This document shows, piece by piece, positions 57,926-64,000 of a stretch of DNA of 64,000 nt (the first letter of the stretch is position 1; each line of letters begins with the position of its first letter). The stretch lies in contig NZ_CP010796.1 in NCBI RefSeq assembly GCF_001483965.1, forward strand, positions 434,001 to 498,000, read 5' to 3'. Source of the stretch: Carnobacterium sp. CP1. GTDB taxonomy: Bacteria > Bacillota > Bacilli > Lactobacillales > Carnobacteriaceae. Both the position numbers and the translations under genes were made by a program. Under the pieces are notes generated by a model. It ran no database searches and was not told the DNA's origin. It saw only the letters and a program-made list of their open reading frames with translations.

Positions 57926-58522
57926 TTGACTTTATATTCTTATATTGGTGTGGAAAAAGTGTTACCAACACACGCTCCAGAAAATACAAATACCGTAGCA
58001 CTAATTGCACGTGATACTCTAGATCCAGGAGTAACGGATGAAATGGTATTGAAATACATTCAAAACCAAACGCAAGATGAGACTATTACAATGGATCAAA
58101 TTGAATTTTATGACAAAGAAGCAGAAATTGTGGGGACTTTTGAAATTCTTGAGCAAGTGCAAACAGGACCTATTTTGAAACATTTTGGTTCTTCATTTGT
58201 TTACCAGACATCCGATTTTCCTGTTTGGGAACCGATTGAAAATGATTCGGAAGTGCCAGATGGTTTTACAACAGAAAATGTGATGGAATACCTTAAAATG
58301 ATGGACGATGCACGTGAAGTGAATGCTACGCAACAACAAGGGTTGATGTATATCCTAAACAATTGTTTTGAAGATACGAATAAAGTAGAGCTTTATAGTT
58401 GTTGGGATGGCGAAGAAGCAGAACGCGAACAATTTAGACGAACGGTTAAATGGGAAGCTGTTAAAAAGAATCCTTTATTATTAGAAATGCGCGAAAAAGA
58501 GTTTATTGTGATTGAAAAGTAA
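57926..58522 (+). CDS. Hypothetical acidic protein, no family recognised
   Basis: A 198-residue, acidic, soluble protein starting at TTG 57926, 8 bases after AGGAGG. No signal peptide or membrane segment is seen. It has clear coding character (balanced codons, strong ribosome site), and is bracketed by terminators, so it is expressed alone. A short block, DFPVWEPIENDSEVPDGFTTENVMEYL, and several Trp and Tyr residues suggest a folded protein. It lies where truB is often found, which may reflect an insertion into the rbfA-truB order. Confidence 0.75.
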   Translation: MTLYSYIGVEKVLPTHAPENTNTVALIARDTLDPGVTDEMVLKYIQNQTQDETITMDQIEFYDKEAEIVGTFEILEQVQTGPILKHFGSSFVYQTSDFPVWEPIENDSEVPDGFTTENVMEYLKMMDDAREVNATQQQGLMYILNNCFEDTNKVELYSCWDGEEAEREQFRRTVKWEAVKKNPLLLEMREKEFIVIEK

Positions 58523-58535
58523 GGTAATAAAGATA

Positions 58536-58576
58536 AAAACGGTTGCCTTTCTATTTCGAAAGGCAGCCGTTTTTTA
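58536..58576. terminator. Bidirectional terminator between the hypothetical gene and degV
   Basis: AAAACGGTTGCCTTT pairs with AAAGGCAGCCGTTTT, one G-T pair, with T residues beyond on both strands. Confidence 0.85.
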
Positions 58577-58584
58577 CAAAAAAA

Positions 58585-59427
58585 TTAATCCGTTAGGTAG
58601 GAAATAGCAAAAGCTTCATTTCCTGCATGTGTCATAAGAGTTGGACTTGCATAAGCTACATAAAAAACAGCATCCGGAAATTGTTCTTTAAGCTCTTTGA
58701 TGGTGGCTTCAGTAAAACTGGACATTCCCACATGACTGATGCCAATTTGTTTAATTTCGGGGTAACTTTTCATTTTTTCAATAATTGCATCTACTTTGCC
58801 GCGTAAAGATTTCATTCCACGGCTTTTTGTATAAAGAGTAATCTCTTCTGGTGTGAGGCTTAAAATCAGTTTCATGTTTAAAAAATTAGAAATACGTCCC
58901 AGTGTTTGACTCATTCGGCCACCTTTGATCAAGTTTTCTAAATGAACGATTCCGACATATAAAGTAGTTTTTGATTTTACCTCTTCTAAAGTAGATACTA
59001 TTTCGGACATTGCGGCACCGGTTTTAGCCATCTCAGCTGCCGCCAAAACTTGAAAGGCCATTGCCCGATCGAGAAAACCACTCTCGATAACTGTGACCTT
59101 GTCCGTCGATAGACTAGCACCTTGTACGGCTGACATATACGTTCCACTTAAGTAACCCGCCACGTGGATTGAAAGAACTTCACTTCCATCCGCGCCAAGT
59201 TCATTAAACAATTCAGTAAATTTTCCGACAGCCGGTTGAGATGTTTTTGGCAATTCAGGGCTGTTTAACATTTTCTGCAAAAATTCTGGTTTTGTTACCG
59301 TTAAATTATCGTAATAAACGACATTTTCTACCATTGCAGTAAGCGGCACGATCGTAATATTGTATTTGTCTTGTTCTTCTTTTGATAATTGAACGGTTGA
59401 ATCCGTAACAATTTTTATTGGTTTCAT
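58585..59427 (-). CDS. DegV family fatty-acid-binding protein (second copy)
   Basis: 280 residues with IVTDSTVQLSKEEQ at the N-terminus, TSQPAVGKF, the acyl-binding VAGYLSGTYMS and LIKGGRMSQTLG, all DegV/FakB features. It differs much from the copy at 20684, so the two probably bind different fatty acids, as FakB1 and FakB2 do in Staphylococcus; that parallel is inference. The gene is reversed against its neighbours and shares a terminator with the gene on its left. Confidence 0.9.
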   Translation of the reverse strand: MKPIKIVTDSTVQLSKEEQDKYNITIVPLTAMVENVVYYDNLTVTKPEFLQKMLNSPELPKTSQPAVGKFTELFNELGADGSEVLSIHVAGYLSGTYMSAVQGASLSTDKVTVIESGFLDRAMAFQVLAAAEMAKTGAAMSEIVSTLEEVKSKTTLYVGIVHLENLIKGGRMSQTLGRISNFLNMKLILSLTPEEITLYTKSRGMKSLRGKVDAIIEKMKSYPEIKQIGISHVGMSSFTEATIKELKEQFPDAVFYVAYASPTLMTHAGNEAFAISYLTD

Positions 59428-59587
59428 TTTGACTCCTCCTCATTCCTCCATACCTTCTTGGTTTAGGGCTTTTACTCTTAATTCATTAGAATAAATTAGG
59501 CATTATTTTATACCTCTTATTATAAAGGAGGAAACATCGTTTTGCACAAGATTCTCTTAGGAGTTTTCGCGGTACTTTAAAATATGG

Positions 59588-59593
59588 TATACT
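59588..59593 (+). promoter_or_regulatory. Extended -10 promoter of truB
   Basis: TGG-TATACT (59585-59593) lies 33 bases before truB. No good -35 was seen. Confidence 0.45.
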
Positions 59594-59626
59594 GGTAAAG
59601 TTAAAAATGGAAAGTAGGGATTTTAC

Positions 59627-60544
59627 ATGGAAGGCATTCTCCCATTATGGAAAGAACGTGGCATGACGAGTCACGATTGCGTATTTAAACTTCGAAAAAT
59701 ATTAAAAACAAAAAAAATCGGTCATACCGGAACCTTAGACCCAGATGTAGACGGTGTCTTACCCATCTGTATCGGAAATGCTACAAAAGTTGTGGAATAC
59801 ATGATGGAGACTGGTAAGGGCTACATCGGTGAAATTACTTTAGGGTTTTCAACGACAACTGAAGACAGCAGCGGCGATATTGTAGAACGTGTTCAGGTGG
59901 ATGAAATGCCTTTGACAACAGCGATTGATCAAGCAATGGCCGCCATGGAAGGTTCTATTACTCAAATTCCACCTATGTTTTCTGCAGTTAAAGTGAACGG
60001 GAAACGGTTGTATGAATATGCACGGGCTGGTGAAACCGTTGATCGACCAAGCAGAAAAGCCACAATCAACCGTTTTGTTCGAACCACTGAACCTGTATTA
60101 AACGAAATAGAGCATACAGTTTCTTGGCGATTTGAGGTGGATTGCGGGAAAGGGACTTATGTTCGCACCTTAGCCGTCGACTTGGGCTTGGCTCTCGGTT
60201 ACCCAGCACATATGTCTGATTTAACCCGTGTCTTAAGCGGCACTTTTAAAGCCAGCGATTGTTTGACGTTAAATCAAGTTGCTGAAAAAATGGATGATCA
60301 AACCATTCAACAAGCCTTATTTCCATTAGAGTATGGACTGAAAGAACTTGCTTCGGTCAACATCGATCAACCCTTGTGGGATAAAGTTAAAAATGGAGCT
60401 GTGCTGCCTTTAGATGCTTTTGGAGAACAAATCGATTTTCCAGTGGCTGTTATGTACCAAAATCAAGCATGGAGCATTTATGATAAACACCCAACTAAGG
60501 AAAATCTTTTAAAACCGGTCAAAGGTTTACGTACATTTCAATAG
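59627..60544 (+). CDS. truB: tRNA pseudouridine-55 synthase
   Basis: TruB makes pseudouridine 55 in tRNA. KKIGHTGTLDPDVDGVLPICIG holds the catalytic aspartate, and VNGKRLYEYAR and VDCGKGTYVRTLAVDLG are signatures; a PUA-like domain ends the 305 residues. It is 15 bases before ribF, a conserved pair in Firmicutes. Confidence 0.95.
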   Translation: MEGILPLWKERGMTSHDCVFKLRKILKTKKIGHTGTLDPDVDGVLPICIGNATKVVEYMMETGKGYIGEITLGFSTTTEDSSGDIVERVQVDEMPLTTAIDQAMAAMEGSITQIPPMFSAVKVNGKRLYEYARAGETVDRPSRKATINRFVRTTEPVLNEIEHTVSWRFEVDCGKGTYVRTLAVDLGLALGYPAHMSDLTRVLSGTFKASDCLTLNQVAEKMDDQTIQQALFPLEYGLKELASVNIDQPLWDKVKNGAVLPLDAFGEQIDFPVAVMYQNQAWSIYDKHPTKENLLKPVKGLRTFQ

Positions 60545-60559
60545 AGGAGTTTTTCAATC

Positions 60560-61510
60560 ATGGAAATTATAAAATTGCACCATCCCTATACACAAAATCA
60601 AATTCCAACAGAAGAGGTTGTCTTGGCTCTTGGCTTTTTTGACGGCGTGCACAAAGGTCATCAAGAAGTCATCAGCAGAGCGAAACAATTAGCTGCAAAA
60701 AAAAAGTATAAACTGGCTGTTATGACTTTTAATCAACACCCCTCAATTGTCTTCAAAAAAATTGCGTCGGAAGACATGCAGTATTTGTCTACTGTTGAAA
60801 AAAAAGAAGCCATGATGGCCAAACTAGGGGTAGACATTTTATATGAAGTTGATTTCACTTCTGCATTTGCAGCTTTAAAACCACAATCATTTGTAGATCA
60901 GTACATCGTAGGACTGCATGCAAAAGTAGTAGTAGCGGGTTTTGACTATACTTATGGAAAAAAAGAAGTCGCTTCGATGAAGCATTTGCCCGATTATGCT
61001 CATAACCGTTTTGAAATTGTTATCGTTGAAAAACAAACTAGTGAAGAATCAAAAATCAGTTCTACTCGAATTAGACACTGTTTAGATAATGGAAAGATAG
61101 AAGAAGCGAATGACTTGTTAGGGTACATTTATGAAACTACTGGACGCGTAGTCCATGGAGATGCACGCGGGCGGTTACTTGGATTTCCAACAGCCAATAT
61201 CGAAGTAACAAGGGCTGTTCGTCTGCCGCGTGTGGGCGTATATGCCGTTCAAATATTGGTAGGCAAGCAATGGCATTTAGGTATGGCATCCATCGGTCAT
61301 AATATTACGTTTGAAGCTAATCGGCCATTAACTGTTGAAGTCTATATTTTGGATTTTGAGCAAGATATTTATGGAGAAAAAGTTACGGTTTTATGGCATC
61401 ATTACTTAAGAGATGAATTGAAATTTGATGATTTAACAGGTTTGATTGCTCAATTGGAGCAAGATGAAGTAGATACGCGTGATTATTTCCTAGAAGAAAA
61501 TAGAAAATAG
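60560..61510 (+). CDS. ribF: Bifunctional riboflavin kinase / FAD synthetase
   Basis: RibF turns riboflavin into FMN and FAD. The N-terminal FAD synthetase domain shows GFFDGVHKGHQ near residue 27 and ISSTRIR near 168. The C-terminal kinase shows GRVVHGDARGRLLGFPTAN near 192. Length 316. It needs imported riboflavin or its own rib genes, which are not in this window. A terminator follows. Confidence 0.95.
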   Translation: MEIIKLHHPYTQNQIPTEEVVLALGFFDGVHKGHQEVISRAKQLAAKKKYKLAVMTFNQHPSIVFKKIASEDMQYLSTVEKKEAMMAKLGVDILYEVDFTSAFAALKPQSFVDQYIVGLHAKVVVAGFDYTYGKKEVASMKHLPDYAHNRFEIVIVEKQTSEESKISSTRIRHCLDNGKIEEANDLLGYIYETTGRVVHGDARGRLLGFPTANIEVTRAVRLPRVGVYAVQILVGKQWHLGMASIGHNITFEANRPLTVEVYILDFEQDIYGEKVTVLWHHYLRDELKFDDLTGLIAQLEQDEVDTRDYFLEENRK

Positions 61511-61531
61511 ACTCATAAAAACAGTCACAAT

Positions 61532-61582
61532 ATAAACCCTTTCGTCCTTTTTTAAAAAGACAATAAGGGGTTTATTTTTTTT
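61532..61582 (+). terminator. Terminator after ribF
   Basis: TAAACCCTT pairs with AAGGGGTTTA, with an A/T-rich upper stem, followed by eight T residues. Confidence 0.75.
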
Positions 61583-61619
61583 GAGCACATTATCTAATGA
61601 AAACAGCCGAATAATGCAT

Positions 61620-61739
61620 GTGTAATGTATAAAATTAACTAATATTCAACAAAAAGAAGATTTTAAAGAATAAAATACACGTTTCGGAATAATTAAACAC
61701 TTTAATGTTGTTTTAATCATTATGGCATGCTATTATAAT
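61620..61739 (+). promoter_or_regulatory. argGH promoter with ARG-box-like sequence
   Basis: TTGTTT (61708-61713), 17 bases, TATTAT (61731-61736) with TGC before it. Upstream, AAAGAATAAAATACACG (61664-61680) resembles an ARG box half (TGNATWWWWATNCA, one base short), and TGTATAAAATTAACTAATA lies near 61625. ArgR-type control is likely for this operon, but the sites are only approximate. Confidence 0.45.
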
Positions 61740-61776
61740 GCTTATCGAAAGTTAATTAAAACAAAGAGGTGTTCAA

Positions 61777-63015
61777 ATGGAAAAAGAAAAAGTAGTTTTA
61801 GCGTATTCAGGTGGGTTAGATACTTCTGTTGCCATTAAATGGTTGAATGAAGAAGGGTATGATGTGATTGCTTGTTGTTTAGATGTAGGGGAAGGGAAGG
61901 ATTTGGCTTTTATTAAAGAAAAAGCTCTGAGCATTGGGGCCGTTTCTTCATATACGATTGATGCAAAAAAAGAATTTGCAGAAGAGTATGCTTTAATTGC
62001 TCTACAAGCTCATACTTTTTATGAAGGCATTTATCCATTGATTTCTGCTTTATCCCGTCCGTTAATTGCGAAAAAATTGGTGGAAGTAGCTCTCAAAGAA
62101 GGCGCCGCCGCGGTCGCTCATGGTTGCACCGGAAAAGGCAACGATCAAGTGCGCTTTGAAGTAGCGATTCATTCTTTAGCGCCAAACTTGAAAGTTCTTG
62201 CGCCAGTGCGTGAATGGCAATGGTCAAGAGAAGAAGAAATCAATTACGCCATTGAACATGACATACCTGTGCCAATCGATTTGGACAATCCTTTTTCCAT
62301 TGATCAAAATTTATGGGGAAGATCAAACGAATGTGGCATTTTAGAAAATCCATGGATGGCGCCGCCAGAAGCAGCTTATGAGTTAACCGCTAGTTTGGAA
62401 AATACTCCAGATAGTCCAGAAATTTTAGAAATCGACTTTTTGGCTGGAAAACCTATTGCGCTAAATGGTAAACCATATTCGTTAGTAGAATTGATTGAAT
62501 GTCTCAATAAAATAGCGGGAAAACATGGTATCGGAAGAATCGATCACATTGAAAACCGTTTAGTTGGAATCAAATCCCGCGAAGTTTATGAAGCACCAGG
62601 GGCTATTGTTCTGATGACGGCCCATAAAGCTTTGGAAGACCTGACTTTCGTAAAAGAAATTGGACATTTTAAGCCAGCCATTGAACAAAAATTAACCGAG
62701 ATGATTTACAACGGTTTATGGTTTAATCCTTTAACAGATAGCTTGATTGCTTTCTTAAAATCTACACAACAGTACGTGAACGGTACCATTCGTTTGAAAT
62801 TGTTTAAGGGCCATTCAATCGTGGAAGGAAGAAAGTCGCCTAATTCTTTATATGATGAAAATTTAGCTACTTATACTTCAGCTGACACATTTGATCAAGA
62901 AGCTTCGGTTGGTTTTATTAAATTATGGGGACTATCTACCAAAGTACATGCAGAAGTTCACAATGCAACCGCTCAGTTTGATGAAACATTAATAAAAGAA
63001 AAGAGTCTCTATTAA
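61777..63015 (+). CDS. argG: Argininosuccinate synthase
   Basis: It joins citrulline and aspartate with [21 protein letters not shown] is the PP-loop, [13 protein letters not shown] the citrulline-binding segment, and [13 protein letters not shown] follows. Length 412 is normal. GAGGTG precedes the ATG. It is 20 bases before argH, and together they complete arginine synthesis from citrulline. Confidence 0.96.
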   Translation: MEKEKVVLAYSGGLDTSVAIKWLNEEGYDVIACCLDVGEGKDLAFIKEKALSIGAVSSYTIDAKKEFAEEYALIALQAHTFYEGIYPLISALSRPLIAKKLVEVALKEGAAAVAHGCTGKGNDQVRFEVAIHSLAPNLKVLAPVREWQWSREEEINYAIEHDIPVPIDLDNPFSIDQNLWGRSNECGILENPWMAPPEAAYELTASLENTPDSPEILEIDFLAGKPIALNGKPYSLVELIECLNKIAGKHGIGRIDHIENRLVGIKSREVYEAPGAIVLMTAHKALEDLTFVKEIGHFKPAIEQKLTEMIYNGLWFNPLTDSLIAFLKSTQQYVNGTIRLKLFKGHSIVEGRKSPNSLYDENLATYTSADTFDQEASVGFIKLWGLSTKVHAEVHNATAQFDETLIKEKSLY

Positions 63016-63035
63016 GCAATGTTAGGATGAATAGA

Positions 63036-64000
63036 ATGAAAAAATTATGGAGTGGAAGATTTGAAGGTGAGAGCCAGGCATGGGTTGATGCTTTCGGAGC
63101 TTCAATCGCTGTCGACCAGCAATTAGCAGAAGAAGATTTAATTGGCAGTCTAGCTCATGTACAAATGCTAGCTAAAACCAATATACTATCAGCTGAAGAA
63201 GCAAATGAAATTATCCAAGGTTTAGAAAAATTACTCGAAGACAATAAAAAGGGACGTTTAGTATTTACTGCTGAAAACGAAGATATTCATTTGAATTTGG
63301 AAAAGTTGCTTCATGGTATTATCGGTCCAGTCGCAGGCAAACTGCATACGGCTCGTAGTAGAAATGACCAAGTTGCAACAGATATGCATTTGTACCTGAA
63401 AAAGGAAGTAATTGAAATCAATCAACGGATTCGTTTATTTATGGAAGTTTTGATTAGCAAAGCTGAAGAAAACGTGGAAACTATCTTGCCAGGATATACT
63501 CATTTGCAACATGCGCAGCCCATTTCTTTTGCTCACCATCTATTGGCTTATTACAATATGTTTAAACGTGATTTTGAACGTAATCAAGATAGTTTGAAAA
63601 GAATCGACCTATCGCCATTGGGTGCTGCTGCTTTAGCTGGAACAACATTTCCCATCGATCGAGAATACACAAAAACGTTGCTCGGTTTCAAAGAAAGTTA
63701 TACGAACAGCATAGACGCCGTTAGTGATCGGGATTTTATTTTAGAATTTTTGAGCAACAGCAGTCTTTTGATGATGCACCTATCACGTTTTTGTGAAGAA
63801 ATCATTTTATGGACTAGTCACGAATACCAGTTTGTAACATTGACTGATGCTTTTTCAACAGGCAGCTCGATTATGCCTCAAAAGAAAAATCCAGATATGG
63901 CCGAATTGATTCGCGGAAAAACTGGACGTGTTTATGGAAACCTATTAGGTCTATTGACAACAATGAAAGGTTTGCCCTTAGCGTACAACAAAGATCTGCA
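63036..64000 (+). CDS. argH: Argininosuccinate lyase, 3' end outside window
   Basis: The frame opens at ATG 63036 behind AGGATGA and stays open to the right edge, giving 321 of about 460 residues. [11 protein letters not shown] is the usual N-terminus, [13 protein letters not shown] and [13 protein letters not shown] are active-site regions, and [12 protein letters not shown] is the fumarase/lyase signature. It cleaves argininosuccinate to arginine and fumarate. A start three codons earlier (ATG 63027) overlaps the ribosome site and was rejected. Confidence 0.94.
   Translation, partial: MKKLWSGRFEGESQAWVDAFGASIAVDQQLAEEDLIGSLAHVQMLAKTNILSAEEANEIIQGLEKLLEDNKKGRLVFTAENEDIHLNLEKLLHGIIGPVAGKLHTARSRNDQVATDMHLYLKKEVIEINQRIRLFMEVLISKAEENVETILPGYTHLQHAQPISFAHHLLAYYNMFKRDFERNQDSLKRIDLSPLGAAALAGTTFPIDREYTKTLLGFKESYTNSIDAVSDRDFILEFLSNSSLLMMHLSRFCEEIILWTSHEYQFVTLTDAFSTGSSIMPQKKNPDMAELIRGKTGRVYGNLLGLLTTMKGLPLAYNKDL

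Overview
The window is a stretch of low-GC Gram-positive chromosome, about 64 kb, dense with housekeeping genes. Gene order and protein features (PolC-type replicase, YlxR/YlxQ beside nusA and infB, LexA divergent from a YnzC-like gene, TTG starts, strong AAGGAGG ribosome sites) point to the Lactobacillales. The Tkt N-terminus and the overall mix suggest a Carnobacterium- or Enterococcus-like organism; that placement is inference. No tRNA, rRNA or CRISPR array was seen.

Region by region. 1-1510: a truncated GntR regulator and a membrane protein. 1515-10336: a complete shikimate/chorismate, Phe and Tyr locus made of two divergent operons. These are aroE-aroK-aroQ-tyrA on the minus strand, and aroF-aroB-aroA-aroC-pheA on the plus strand. 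The plus operon is preceded by a 45-codon peptide packed with Phe and Tyr codons and then a Rho-independent terminator, which looks like a transcription attenuator. 10339-15212: a membrane-anchored cyclophilin, obgE, rnz, a short-chain dehydrogenase and a LapA-like protein. 15295-17100: a group II intron sitting directly behind a terminator, with a frameshifted reverse transcriptase. 17171-19105: an M-box magnesium riboswitch with mgtE. 19190-25640: an acetate transporter-like gene with a cre-like site, a DUF1836 regulator with an iterated operator, degV, recJ, apt, lexA and ynzC. 25768-31836: tkt, yneF and a heterodimeric ABC exporter. 31840-32080: a probable free-standing structured RNA on the minus strand (6S-like fold). 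32153-36676: plsC, a SWIM/SNF2 helicase and a small DsrE-like protein. 36722-40256: rpsB-tsf and pyrH-frr. 40259-41736: an overlooked 35-residue membrane peptide and a helical membrane protein. 42022-52403: uppS-cdsA-dxr-rseP-proS-polC. 52493-57852: the rimP-nusA-ylxR-ylxQ-infB-rbfA operon behind a leader terminator. 57926-61582: a hypothetical protein, a second degV, truB and ribF. 61620-64000: argG and the start of argH, behind ARG-box-like sequence.

The observations most worth following are the aromatic leader-peptide attenuator (4265-4586), the minus-strand structured RNA (about 31838-32079), the three evenly spaced half-sites over the DUF1836 promoter (20000-20027), the 35-codon gene at 40259-40366, the alternative pairing in the mgtE leader, and the intron with its single-base RT frameshift. 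None of these could be folded or searched here, so all structural statements rest on pairing by eye.
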